Positions 1 to 13,272 of a stretch of DNA of 28,385 bases are shown here, one piece after another. The stretch's first letter is position 1, and each line of letters opens with the position of its first letter. The notes under the pieces were generated by a model. It worked only from the letters and a program-made list of their open reading frames with translations. It did not search any database and was not told the origin of the DNA. Origin of the DNA: Owenia fusiformis (Eukaryota; Annelida; Polychaeta; Sabellida; Oweniidae); assembly GCA_903813345.2 (NCBI GenBank), contig CAIIXF020000001.1, positions 55,881,885-55,910,269 on the forward strand, in the 5' to 3' direction. Both the position numbers and the translations under genes were made by a program.

Positions 1-1754
1 TACATGAAATATTTGTAAAATTTTAGAAGTTATCTTTATAAATATAATTTTTTTCTTCCTTTACAATCTTTTTAAAAATGTCTGAAAGCAGTATACCAAA
101 AAGAAAAATGTAAAACTATTACAAATTTTTAGATAATCATATGTTGTTCCTTTAACTTTATAGTAAATGGCAGAGTAAGCGACAATGAATACCAAAATTC
201 TTTAAAATGTTTTTTTTGCTAATTAATATTCATGTGGTATTAATATAAAGAGAACACATGGTAAAAACAATGAAACTAGTTTTTGTGTGATATGTGTGTT
301 GTTTTTTTGGTTGCTATGTTGAACGTATGATATTGTAATGGAGATATTTCCTTGGTGCCTAGATTGTGGTTTTATGCAAAACATGATGACACATTGTGAC
401 TTTGCAACAAAAATGTACCAGAATGACCCATTTATGGACAGACTTATATCTTAAGACTTTATAATACACTTCTTACGTCCAAACCCAAATGAAAACTTCT
501 ACATTCTTAACCTACTAGAATATTTAACCACTAAATTCAATGGAGATCTATAATGTATAATGAGTACACAACCAGATTGGCGTAATATGATCATCATTTT
601 CTAAAAAGTTTAAAGAAAACATCATTTTGAATAAAGCGATTGAATGCAATTATAAGGCTGAAGTTGAAACTAAAGCTGCTCTTCTTAGATAAATAGGGAT
701 GAACATATTGATCACTCCCCGGACATATTGATTCATCCCTTTATAAGAAGATGATACGTTGTAACAATTACCCCTAACAATAAAGGGCTCTATCTCTCTG
801 GGCCAATTAATAGATTGGGGGATTTTCTGCATTGTTAATTAATTCTTAGCGTCTTGGATTTCACTGAGTTAATACACTATTCAATCAATCACTTTTGATG
901 AAACATAAGTAAATAGAACTTTCACTGTTACATAGATACCACTCGACAATTTGCAGTTTTTAGCAAGTAGGAAGGTAGAATATGAATACTGCACATTTTG
1001 CATACTGCACAATTTGTTAAGTCATATTATTAAATATTATATTCTTCTAGTTTTACGTACATTTCATCCTTTTCTCATTTATGTTTGTTCATTTTTTGCA
1101 TTCTTGTAAAATGGAAAAAACATCAAAGGAATCAATAAAGTACTGGTGACCTCTTAAATCTAAAAAACACAAACGCAAAGACATAGCTAAGAAATTTATG
1201 GCAACTATAAAATAGAAATAGTAAATATTTTGACTGCATTTACAATTTACCACAGTTCCACAGTTCAAAATGTTTCTCATTTTCTAATGATGTGAGTTCC
1301 TTGATTTCTCGAAGATATAATTTGATTTTCAGTGTTTCAAAATTATATATCTCCAGAATCGAACTAAGTCTTGTTGCTTGATTTATGGGAAGGGAAAATA
1401 ATGTCAAATATTCAGTTGAGCTGGATAAAACTGCTAAACTGTTAAGTTATAATGATATAAAATGATAATCTACTATTTCTGGAGATTAAATATCAGAATG
1501 TCAACATTATGCTTCTCTATGAATTAGAAACTCTTGGTAAGATAATGCCTATTAGCCATATTATTCCTCAATTATTCTCTAGTGTTGGCTCCGCACATGT
1601 GGAGGGATGATCTATTGTAGTCTCGAGTTGTACCTATTTTTTCTCAAAGCATTTCACATTTTAATGATTCTAGTCTTAGTTGGTCAAAATATATAGTTAA
1701 ATGTTCATGATTTTTCTCATTAGTCATTTCAAGTGGGTGCAATTGGCTTTTCAG

Positions 1755-1864
1755 GTTGGCGCAAGACTATTTTCAAAATCTGAAGTAGATGCAGTAGCAG
1801 GGTCTACTTGTATCAATGCTGGGAGATGGATGGTATTATGTCAAGGATTTGACAAGTACAATAG
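1755..1864 (+). other. Doubtful plus-strand exon-like open stretch
   Basis: A 110-bp open segment is preceded by CTTTTCAG and followed by GTATCT, so it has the outline of an internal exon. The open frame continues on both sides (1701-1961), with residues such as RLFSKSEVDAVAG and GRWMVLCQGFDKYN. I recognise no family. It lies within the GLIS intron on the opposite strand and could be a decayed transposon coding fragment. Chance openness is also possible at this length, so confidence is low. Confidence 0.15.
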
Positions 1865-2725
1865 GTATCTAAGAGAGAAAACATTGGATCATGTTCATAA
1901 ATATATATTATTTCATAGCAGTGGTCAAAATATCTGCCCTCTTGAAGAAATAGTTTTATAGAGCTACTATGTTTGTTTCTCGATGTTCTAAGATGTGGAT
2001 TTAAAAAATAGAAGTTGACATTTCTTCTCATGCATAGTTTTTCCTGTTAATTTCCAGTTAATATAAAAAATTAGTTACCAACCCTAAAAGAACATAACTC
2101 TTTAAAGGTGACAGAGAGAAAATAACTTCCTTATACTGCCACTTTGAAGAATTAAAGAAATTCTGATGCAATTTTTTGATGCTTATCTAATTTTATACAT
2201 GATTATATTTTAACTGGGAACTGTACTTAATGACTGCTTTAATCCAATCTCAAATTTCAGAAAAATAATTTGAATTTTGGTATCTCAAAATGTGCACTTC
2301 TAGCAGTGATTCAATAATATCTTGAATATATCATTGAATATGACTAATTACTTATCATGTAAGTATTTCTAGAATTCTTAAAGTTGTCAACCACCTGAAT
2401 TCTTAGAAATTCACTAATTTATAAGTATGTCAATGCAAAGAAATCGATCAGAAAAATAATTGAGCATATATCTGGTAAAAATGTCTCTCATTACATATGG
2501 ACTTGACATGTCATAACAATTACTTTTGTTTTACAACATTATTAATTGGAAACCTCTTTAGATTATGGAGCATATTGGCCTAAAAACTGAAAAACAATTT
2601 TTTACGTTCATAAAAGGCCTAATTGCTAAATCATACCATATTCTTGGAATCATGGCCACCTCATTAAAACTTCATTTATCAATAACTTGTTTACAAAAAT
2701 TCGATTTTTTACTGTGAATATATAG

Positions 2726-2908
2726 GCATTGAATGGAAAAAGCTTAATTCAAGGTTCGATGTGTTGTAGTAGAGCAGCTCTTAATGCAAAAGCTATGTTA
2801 CACCCAGCTCATTTGGAAGTCAATGAATTTCAGCCTGTTTCCGTTAATATGTTAGATTTGACATGTATAAGACACAGGCAAATATTTCATATTTCACTTG
2901 GTAGGAAA
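2726..2908 (+). other. Doubtful plus-strand open stretch
   Basis: An open frame of about 60 codons follows ATATATAG, and its first residues read ALNGKSLIQG. It is slightly richer in G+C than its flanks. No family is recognised. Its phase does not match the exon-like stretch near 1.8 kb if the two were spliced directly, which argues against one simple gene. It may be a transposon relic or chance. Confidence 0.12.
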
Positions 2909-5900
2909 TAGAAATCATAAGTTAATACTGATGAGGCAACATTTAATAAAATCAGATCTGACTTATCAATTTTGCGCCGCCATTCCTCTCTCATTGAAGA
3001 CTATCAGATAAATACATATAAAACAAAATTCTCCCACATCTTGTGTTTTGAAACAATAAGTAAGACTGAGTGGCACAGCAGCATAATTTGCGAGAGAATC
3101 TTAAGGTAGATGTGCATGATGGGAATTTTTATAAAATTTTTACATGTGCGATATACCAATAATTGTTGAAAAAGATAATACTTATCATATCCTATGTAGA
3201 TATTTACATGTTATGGTAGAATACATTATTCAGAATCAAAATGATTCAATTAAATGTTGACATGGCGATTTTCACCAATTGTTTTTCACAAAATCGCCTG
3301 TTGTTTTTAGGGACTTTTCAACTTTTCCATGTTAAATTTGTGACTTCCACTAATTTCACCTGTCATTTTCCTTTATTTACCCTGTTGTGAGAAATTCTAG
3401 TGAAACCCCTGTAAGTAAGTAACTACCTTAAAATGTCATATTCTATGAGGGTTAGGGCAACTTGGTTGCTTGTCTTGAACTGACTTCATTACTACAGCTT
3501 AACTGGTATACAGTAACATACAAAGTAACATTTAACCCCATTGTTACCCTTTTACCAGCATACAAGATTCTATTCAACTACAGGCTCGTCTATTTTTAAA
3601 GTATCTCTTTGACTTGCACTTAAAAGTGACTGTTAGGTAACAGTTACTTTTTTCTAATACTTATGGTTTATAATTCCTGAGGTATTTTTCTAATTTCGAA
3701 TTCTCATAATATTTTGAAAGTAAATGCTAGACTGTCTTAAGATCATTACAGTTCAATTACAACTTGATTTCAAGGGTCAAGGTATACAGTATCACCTTTT
3801 AAAGCAATTAATAAGGAAAATTATTTGAATTTCAGTTTTCAAAAAAGCAACATTTGTTAGCCTCACATGATGTGAAAAGCCTTTTCTCCTAAATGAGGGA
3901 AGAAAGAGCTTGAATGGATTACAAGCATGGACCAGCATAAAATAGATATGAGCATTTCTTGTGGAATGGCAGTTTTCATCTGGCTAAGATTGTCTGACTA
4001 ATGTTGCATCATTTGGGGGAGGGGGTAAATTATGATTTCTTAGTCAAGAATGTTGATCTGAAAGACAAATCAACATTGTCAAATTTTGTAAAAATAACTT
4101 CATTTTTCCACAACTGTCAATAATATGTAGACATCATCCATTACTAAACTGCTAAAGCACCTTTATCAGCTTACTATATTCTGGTCTGCTTGCAACATGT
4201 AGTGCGAGAAGCCCAATGACCCATATATATGTACATTATGTATAGGAAAACTGCACCAAACTTGGGTTCAACTCAATTTGAAGGAACATAACCACATCTC
4301 TGATTTCATGAAATATGAGAATGTTGATCTGAAAGTCAAGTCTAAAATTGACTTTTTTTGTTCAAATTCTAAAGCACTTAATTTCACGGCTTAAATGATA
4401 CATTCAAAATCAATCAATTTTTTCTAAAAATAAGAACATATTACGAAAGCGGACTAGAATATATCCCCATTCCTGCCATGAGCTCATAGAATATATGCAA
4501 TTGGTTTAAATTACCATTCTGAAGGAATTCATTGGATATTACTTATCATAATTGGACTTGTATATGATGCAGTAATAAGTGTCAGATTTCGACAAAGAAC
4601 AGCGGGTTTGGGGGAGGTCGAAAAATTATGTGCTGTAATTTCAACGTAATTTTAACACTTTTTTAAATCTGGGTTAACCAACCAAACAAATTTTTAATTC
4701 GGGTTAACCTAAATGGTATGGATTTAATTGGAACACTACCTCCAAAACTTTAAAACCATACATCATTCTATCTCAATATAGCAGATCAGCAATCAGAAAT
4801 ATGAGCTTTGAATTGGTTGCTCGAGACAGAAAAAAGTCAAATAGAGTTTTCGGGAGCCTTGAAATAAAATTCATGAGATGTTCTAATTAAACCTTGCAAT
4901 TTGCACATGTATCACAAATACATGACTAAGGGGGAGGGGGGTTCATTTATCAGGAATGCAAATGATATTATACTTAAAAGTAAATATCTAAATATATATG
5001 CTGCTAGAAAACATGCCTCAAAGATGTAGAAATGCCAAAATATTACAATTTTAGTACAAATGTACCACAAATGTAGTACAAAATAGTAAAAGTGATGATG
5101 TAAGGAAAACAAAACCTTCGCTAACAACCTACTTCAAACTACAGAATGTTTCAAACTGCAACATCTTGGACTACCTAGTTTCAACATCCACTTTGCAGCT
5201 AAGAGAGCTCAAAGCACTTGTATTAATAGAAAACTGCTATTGGTAAGATTTTAAGTAAAAATTTACAAATCCGCAAATCCCGATCAAGTCTTTCCGATCA
5301 TGAACTCTTTTCACCAAAGTCCTTTGTTGATAGTTGCACAATTGCTGTGATTAGCTTAGACTTTGACAGAACCTAAAACTGGATTAGAATTCAGACTTAG
5401 ACGGCTGCATTGCCGTACAATAATACTTCCCAGCACTGTGAAAGGCTTGTCTTAAATCATTATGATAATACTGCCTAATGCAGTGAACAAGTTTTCCTAT
5501 TTAATATTGATCATTTCAAAGCTTTGCTAATAATTCAATTGCACTATGTACTAGATTTAACCTCAATCATTGACCATTCTTATTCCTCTCTGAACTTTTA
5601 GAACTGTTCATCAGAAAATCTGTATCAAACTTCAAAATTAGATACATAAAAGAAATCTAATCCACAGCTAGTTAAGAAAGAAATAAAAGTTGGCTTTTTG
5701 ATTATATTTTGAAGTTTTAATTAAACTATTTGGATAAAAAATTTTGAACAATTCCAAAACCTTTTTTGGACACAAATGTTTTATACGAAAACAGAGACAA
5801 AAACTACAAGTGATATCAATGTTCACTTAATAGGTAACATGGTAAATGAAGGTGGAGAAACGGTTGGTAAATAAATCTATGTATAACAGAAGACATACAA

Positions 5901-8900
5901 AGTTTAACTATCAAAAATGACTCAGAGAGAATTGTTAACTTCTTATTGACAATCTTGGAAAATCTCCAGAGATTGGTCAATTTGAGCCCAAAATAACTGT
6001 GAAGCCCAAGGAGTAACTACCCAAATGTTTTATTAACAAATGTTAGTGATGAAAGTTGGGATATGTATTGAATATTTTCTAAAAGCATATGATGTGCCCA
6101 TAAATTATAAATAATATATTAGTATGTGACATTTCCTCAGGCAAGTTTTGATAGAATCGTTTGAAAAAATACCTGTAATATTTCATGGTCTTTTATATGA
6201 ATAGTATAATAATCGAAAGATTTCTGGGTACCTAAACATTAAGGATTTATAAAATTCCTGACATTTTTTATAATAAGCATATGTTTCAGAATTTGGTTGA
6301 CAAAAACAGAAGACCAGCAGTAAAACTTGTATACAGGGTATCAATTTGTAGAGAGAGGGGGATCACCGTGCAAATTGACACCATGTACATGCACATGTAA
6401 AGTTCACATGCTACAAAGATATGAATGAGTTTCACCTTTCGTTATAGTGATTCTCAAATTATCAGATCATCTTGGTCTGAACAGTCTGTACTCTTTTAGT
6501 GAATATTTAAACCAATTCCAGCTGAACATTGACGTAAAAATCCAGATGTCAAACCCCAAAAATTTATCATCAGATCAACAGGCAAGGGCATGTGACAGTC
6601 CTATTTTATTACGACTCATTTTGTAAATTTGGTTAAAAATGAGAATGCCAATCCAGACCACTAGACATTTTGACAAAATTTCTCTTAAAGGATTGTTGCA
6701 AACATGTAAGGAATGCATGTATCCGATATAATACTTGCATTAAGATAACATTACACTTATCCAAGGCTATCTTGAGTCAAGCACATTTACCTTACACTAC
6801 ATGTTTTGCTATCTCCCGTCAATTACTGCATTAACATTGTTACATAAATTAGTTCGATTTATCTGACACTGGAGTCGACATTGTTTGATTTATTAATGGA
6901 TGACCTTAATTTTTGATACATGCTTGTAAAACAATGTGTTATCTTCAGACAATTTGATGTATAATCATATTTGATGATTATATTCTATTTTTATAATGCA
7001 AGGGTTAAAGTGACATGTCAAAATTAGAAATATTCATTTTGTAAAAATTACACTATGTGGTAAAACAATGCAATGAAATTCAAACTGTTCTATAATCAGA
7101 AAAAATGATAACTCAAATAGAATAGCAAATCTTCATGAACAAACATGTAATCATTTTTAAGGCATTGTTAGTATAAGTCAGGCAATATATTCACTCCTCA
7201 AAGCTATCAAACTATAAATATCATGAAATTGATCCTTGCACAACTAGTGCTATTCCTAACTATGATTGACTTAAAGTATTGAACAAAACTTGAAACTGTA
7301 GCTTTTTACTACACAAACCAATTTCCAACATCAAGAGTTATATGTTCTTTAATACATCATTTTGATCAGTTGTATAACAATAATAATGATTGTCATCACT
7401 ATTATCAATATGATTAGCATGCAATTTATAAAAACGAACGTCACTATTACATTTTTCGTCACTATCTTTAATAACCTGATAATTCTAAGATTACTCAGTA
7501 TTCTTCAACCATATCGGCATTAGGATCCCCCTTTATGAGAAAATTACAATGACATAAGAGAAGCCTTTTCAAATATATTTATCTTAGAATATTTTTGGCC
7601 AGTGTCTTTTTTGCAATATTAAGGGATGGTGTCAAAATGCTCAAGAAGTTAATCTTTTTTATCATTTATGGGTTAACCCCTCACCTTTGATGAAAATAAG
7701 GGTTGATTTGCTGTTTATTAGTTATCATAAATATTAAATGTGTGGATAGGTTTATGAATATCGCTTCTAGAGACAAAATTACTGACAAATATTTTTTAGG
7801 GCAGCTACCATCTTGGATGTAACCTGGATGTAACCTTTGACCTCTAACCACTGAACAAAAAAGCGCAATGACTTACTCCAGGGGGCCAAAAATTAATATT
7901 TTACAAAATCATCATTTAACCCCCTCTCTCTTAAAAATTAACTTGACTCTTCCGTTGCTTTTAACTGTAAGGCACCTTCCCTCTAAATCATGAATACATT
8001 CAAAAGAAAACGTTCAAAAGAAAATATTCATAAGAAAGCCTTTTATTTCCAGGAAAATCTATTAAATACTGCGCTCTATTGTGATAAGAAATTTGATAGA
8101 TATTGAAAAAACGAAACATGATTGATCAACGAGATACATGTAAGTTAGACATGTTATGACGTAAGCAGTTTTGATTTTGATGAATATTTAATATGCATAT
8201 TTGTAAAAATTTTGTCGATTAACATGCATATATCAATTAATAGATCATGATTAGGAATTAATAATTAATATACATTATTCAATCACGGGTTAGTTCTCTC
8301 AACCAAAAAAGCTTGTTTAAACTGTTCATATAAGACAACAATAAACTTTTTTTGTAAATAGCTGCATTTTGAATCTGCGAAAGAATAGTATAAAGTTTCT
8401 CCCAGGTCAGGATGACTACAAGTCAACGATCTAAGCATTTCGTTTTTCAAGCTTTGTTAAGAGAGTAGGATAGTTGAATTTGCTAAACTGAATAAACATA
8501 ATGATGAGTCCCATTCATTCATAATATCATTAATTCCCAAATTTGAATTCAACAATTAATAATCACTCCAAATTCTGTAAATGAAATAAACAAAAAATGG
8601 ATGTTTCAACCAAATAAAGCAGATATGGTACCTTTAGCACATAACTGTATTTCTGGAGTTTTATGATTCATAATTTTTCTTGTTACCATCTTAAAGTGAT
8701 GAACTTTGATATTTGCTAAGAATCGCAAGTAGTATCTCCAAAGCAAAGATGATGTAACTAACAAGTGAATCATATGTATAATGGTTATCTTTGCTAAATT
8801 GAACCAATTATACAAGAGTCTGGAATAATTCTATGAGATCAAACTTCTGTATTGGAGAATCTACGATTGGAATCCCCCACTGGACAGTTGGCATGCATGT

Positions 8901-9058
8901 CTGTTTCCTGGTATAATTAAATATGTTCAAAATTCCTTAAATAATTGACCTCCCCAGATTACCTGCCACAAATCCCTGTTTTGTAAATTCTTTTGCGGAA
9001 ATGAATAATAAAGATGCGCATGTAAAAAGGTTTATTGAAAATTCATTGATAAACCTAC

Positions 9059-10659
9059 CGTGCACTTGTTTGGCTTCTCCCCAGAATGGACCCTCATGTG
9101 TATTAGCAGCTTGTAGCGGGCATTGAAAGGTTTGAAGCGTCTTGGACAAGCTTGCCAGAAACATGTGAAGTCTTCTCCCTTTCTCTGGTCAATATGGACC
9201 TTCTCGATATGCCTTACCAATTCGTCCTGCTCCGAGTGAATCTGGTTGCAGTCGATCCACTTACATATCAGTGGTCGATTTTCCCCATCTTCACTGTCAC
9301 ATCCTGGTGTGCTGTGGCCATTGCTGAGAGTTGTGTGGCTTTTAACATACTGCTGTTGCTCTATAGCTTGGGCATATGTGGGTGGAGGGTGCTGTGGATG
9401 GATGGGTGGCTTCATTGACGTTGTAGGGTGCACCACTGGGGTGTTCGTATTGGGAGCATTAGATGCTATAAGAGGACCATGGTTGAATGATCCTAAGTGA
9501 GAATTCAGAGCATTCATGTGTTCAGTGTTCATTGGATCAACATCATTCAGACTGCTCATATCTATATTGTCTAAAGCATTTAAGTTAGGGATATCCAACG
9601 GGGTCATATTATTGATATGAATGTTATCTGCCGGTGCATATGCATTTACTAGGGTGTGATTCTGTTGTTGTTGTTGTTGTTGTATAACAACCTGATTATT
9701 AGCAACAACGGCATTACCTTCATGCCTAACTTGCCCTTGTTCTAAACTGGCCATATAGCTAATAACACTACAGTCATCTGCCTCAAAACCCTCCTTCTTA
9801 AACTGTCCCATAGAGGCTTGGCTCTGATGTAGGCTCCCCATGTATCTGCTATGATGCATCTGTCCACCAGAGGATATAGACATGGGGCTCCCCATGGCAC
9901 TACGAGCTGCCAGATGTCCATATGTACCAGCATGGTGACCAAACTGGGGAGATGAACTAACAGATGAACTACGAGATCCATTGATATATGCCACTAATGA
10001 TGTGGGTGATGTCCGTATTATTGAATTAAGATCAAGCCCCTCTGATGAAAGAGGTGACACAGAGAGCTGTCGTTTCTTTGACATGCGAGATCGTGCCGAG
10101 TGTCTTGGACTGGCAAAGCTAGACAGGGACGGAGAGTATTCCATAAGATGAGGGAATGGGGACAGGGAGTGGTTACTACTGGCATAGTGAGACATTGCAC
10201 TTCCCGGGGGCATGAACTGACTCTCACTTGCTTCACTCCCCGCAATAGAGCCATTACCCTGGGAACTGAGAGACGGTAACACAGGGAACTGATGCCACTC
10301 TTTTTTAACCACCGGATATGGTTCCAGAAATACATTTTTATCCCCACTAGGTGTGATTGCATCGGATGATATCACTGAAAGTGTAGGTGTGTTGAGACTA
10401 TTACGTGTGTTCAGTCGAATGCTGGAAATCTCACTGGGCGTTGGGGACTGGGACTGAGTTAGAGATTGATTCGGGAGCTGGAGAGTACTGGCACTGCTCG
10501 ATAGCTGCGTATGTGACAGCAGTGAATGATTCGATTTATTGTTACTTTTCAGTGGCTCTAGTCTGATATTGTGATTGCTTGTACTTTGAGGTCTTGATGT
10601 ATTCCCAGTAGTACCCAGTCCAATACATTGTGGCCCATATCCACTAGAATTATTCAAGT
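9059..10659 (-). CDS. GLIS3-like: GLIS-family zinc-finger transcription factor, regulatory region plus fingers 1-2 (internal exon)
   Basis: This 1601-bp exon follows a strong acceptor (TTCTTTCAG, ending at 10660) and ends at ACG|GTAGGT. The first two bases complete a codon from the previous exon, so it gives residues 116-649. The first methionine-like position in the open frame is TTG (Leu 117), not a start. Motifs in order, with vertebrate GLIS3 counterparts recalled from the family: GYGPQC (122-127); VKKEW followed by LPSLS (233-247); the hallmark IIRTSPTSLVAYINGSR (329-345); YGHL (362-365), a Suppressor-of-fused contact in GLI/GLIS proteins; a 7-Gln run (442-448); PPPTY (540-544), a PPxY WW-ligand like those used by Itch; finger 1 (Cys581, Cys586, His599, His604); finger 2 (Cys615, Cys620, His636, His640); and Cys648 of finger 3. 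The linker HIDQRKGEDFTCFW and HSGEKPNKC are diagnostic of GLIS1/3 rather than GLI or ZIC. It should be a nuclear DNA-binding regulator; fingers 3-5 are outside the window. Family assignment is firm; GLIS3 versus GLIS1/3 ancestor is open. Confidence 0.93.
9662..9682 (-). repeat. CAA/CAG microsatellite coding for a 7-glutamine run
   Basis: Six CAA codons and one CAG lie in frame in the GLIS exon (residues 442-448), just before the NHTLVNAY segment. Because the tract is nearly pure CAA, its length could vary between individuals without breaking the frame. Confidence 0.9.
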
Positions 10660-13194
10660 CTGAAAGAATACAAAAATATTTTTAGCTAGTTTGTATGTTG
10701 AATTCAGGTTGTATTCTTCTGAGGTTAATCCATTAGAATCCACGCGCCACATTTTGAGCCTAATGAGATTTCAAGTGCAAAAGCCCTGTTACACTTTTAT
10801 CCTATAAAAGTAAGAAAATCCCTGTTTTGTAATGAGTCTATATACATTTGTATATTGTGAAATATATTTCCCTAATAAAGGTGGAAATAAACATGATGTT
10901 ATGACGCACACATAACATAATATCGAGAATATTATTGACAAACTAGAAGTGACATATAAAGCCCATAAAAGCATAAAATCTCAAAAAATATCTTTAAGAT
11001 CATATTTTGTGACAATTTGTGTGGATATTGATACAATTAAATAAAAAAAGTTCAAATGTAAATATAAGATCATGATAAATTTACACAGAAAATATAAAGA
11101 ATTTTTTTTCTAAATGTACTCAATATACCTCTAACCTTCATGATTCAAGGGTACCATTACATGTATAAATAATTACTTATTAGATTTATTCAAAATCGGA
11201 AATTGCTATTCGGGTCAATTGGTGCCAAGTCGCACAATATCTAAATTGATTTTTACCATTCAATAACGTCAACATGCACATATTTTATAAGTCAGCAATA
11301 GTAAATACGCCTTTAACAATAATACCTATAAATATTTATCCGCTAAGAGCTTTCCATGAATCTTGAAAATGCTCTGACGCAAAGGAGCCAATTTTAAGGA
11401 TTAACTCCTATACTGCCAGCTATTTTTGCGGTAATTCACAAGGCAAACATGCGATACAGAATTGGAAATTAATCCGCATTTTAAGTCATGTTTTGTGCTG
11501 GTGTAAATAGAGTTAAATGATAGTAACTTGACGAATAAATGTATCAATAACACTATTTGTAATTCATACAATACTTGAAGATATTATGGCCAGGAGTGTT
11601 ATATACATAAGGAGTTTGGGATTCATAAAGCTCTATGAATTCTTCGTTCACCTTTTTGTGCTAAATCTCACAGTAGGTCACTTAACTAGGGAAACTATGC
11701 CAAGTTTGTAAAGCTAGGACATAACAAAACATCTTGAATATTAGACACTATGAAATAGGGATCTTGATACTCTTGATTTTTAATAAGATTTATATGAGCC
11801 TCATCCAGTCGAGTGTTCTGTTTATCCAACCAAGTGCTATTAAATTGATACTGACAGCAAAGCTTAACCAAAAGTACTGTTTGCGGCCTGACAGGGCGAT
11901 GACAAACATATTAAAGACTAAACAAACAAATAAAAAATAAAAAAAACATTCAATTATCTATCAATTAGGGAAAGGATTCTGCCTGAATACATGGAAACCA
12001 GTACAATTATCCTCAAGGGAAATTCCATAAATGTTTAACGCTCCTACAATATATGACTAAGATATCATATACATGAAATGTTTACTATATTTTCTGAAAT
12101 GCTTATGACAAACAATAAGAGAAAAAACCTGACTTGTCATCATGTCAAGTTTGTTTACATTGGTAAACGAAACCTGATAATTCTATGGATTGTAAGTACA
12201 ATTTCTAACCCCAATTGTGGTGAGTTGACCCTGTTTAGAAGTATTCTTGAAATGTCGAGCAAAATACCAGTAAACCCTCAAGATTGCAAGCACGTGTCCC
12301 ATCATCTCATATTTCCAGGGAATTCTTAGAAAATAAACACAATGCCCATATTTTGAATTGGGAAAGTGCACTACATTCAAATTTATTTTTTGTTTCAAAA
12401 GTCCATTTAAGGATGAAAATCTCCAAAAGCTGATAAGTTAATAGGCAGCAAAATACTAACAACCTCATAATTATTCTAAAAATTTACCAGTTTGTATTTT
12501 AATTTTTAAGGATCTAAAATTAGGCGAAGAAGAATGCAGGTGGGGCAAATTTAGGCTAAAATATTACCACATTCAAACTTCATTTCCATGTTTTAGTTAG
12601 AAAAAAAAACATCTGAAAAATATATTCATGTAATACTTTGGTAAGACAACTGCCAATGTATATTAGTTGTATAAAAAAGAGACAACTTGTATAATATACA
12701 ATTTCATTATCAGGTTTGTGATAAACAATTCTCTGGCTCTGAATGACGTCATGAAATGACATAAACATTTACTAGTTCTAAAAATTAACATGTGTAAATA
12801 TGTGTGCAAACATTGTTATTTTCAGACAATAAACGGAGTTACTTTGAACTTGTAAAAATATTAGAATTGATAAACTAAGTTGAACTGGGCATGGCATATA
12901 AAAATTTGTATTATATACAGTCAATCTAGTACATTTGTGAGAGATGTGCAGTTTCAGTTTCCAAACTAAGAAATCCCAAGATAGCGTCCCATCCTGCTCG
13001 AAGACAAATTATTGAATTATCTCTGCAAGTTTTTTACACTTTTGTGACAAATAAAGTGTAGGTAAGCATGAAATTTTGTTTCGTTTAAGATAAATTAAGT
13101 TACCAAATTTAAGATGAATTCCTTACAGAAGATGATAATCTAGTGTAAAAGTATACAAAGGCAAACTTGTAAAAGACATCAAATATATAATTTC

Positions 13195-13272
13195 AAGATG
13201 TCATGTATATAGTTATGTGACATCTTATATAATTAGAGATGTCATTTATATACAGTAGTTATAAATGACATC
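13195..13272. repeat. Two adjacent perfect hairpins built on AAGATGTCA / GATGTCATTTATA
   Basis: The first hairpin has 9-bp arms, AAGATGTCA (13195-13203) and TGACATCTT (13218-13226), with a 14-base loop. The second has 13-bp arms, GATGTCATTTATA (13238-13250) and TATAAATGACATC (13260-13272), with a 9-base loop. GACATCAAATAT also occurs just before and at the end of the pair. This may be a decayed short palindromic transposon. It is intronic to GLIS. Confidence 0.7.

Larger units (their letters stand above)
1..9058 (-). other. GLIS gene intron downstream of the finger 1-2 exon (partial)
   Basis: This stretch begins at a GTAGGT donor (9058-9053, minus strand) and runs off the left edge. I looked on the minus strand for finger 3-5 coding sequence, in particular the HTGEKPY-type linkers, and found none, so the rest of the gene should lie outside the window. 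The sequence is AT-rich and stop-dense in all frames. Small local features include an 18-bp exact direct repeat (4047-4064 and 4318-4335), several G-rich runs (near 4013, 4610, 4928 and 6355), an 11-bp tandem duplication near 7815-7840, and two doubtful plus-strand open stretches listed separately. Intron identity is inferred from the reading frame and donor. Confidence 0.75.

Noticed and set aside
9152-9500. Plus-strand open frames opposite the zinc-finger coding sequence
   Set aside because: They are antisense shadows of the GLIS exon, with no splice support or recognisable domain.
9742-10362. Additional minus-strand open frames within the large GLIS exon
   Set aside because: They are alternative-frame shadows of the real frame, which carries the family motifs and zinc fingers.
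10655-10657. TTG as a translation start for the large GLIS exon
   Set aside because: It is Leu 117, inside the spliced frame. The exon has an upstream acceptor and a phase-matched partner exon with a conserved ATG.
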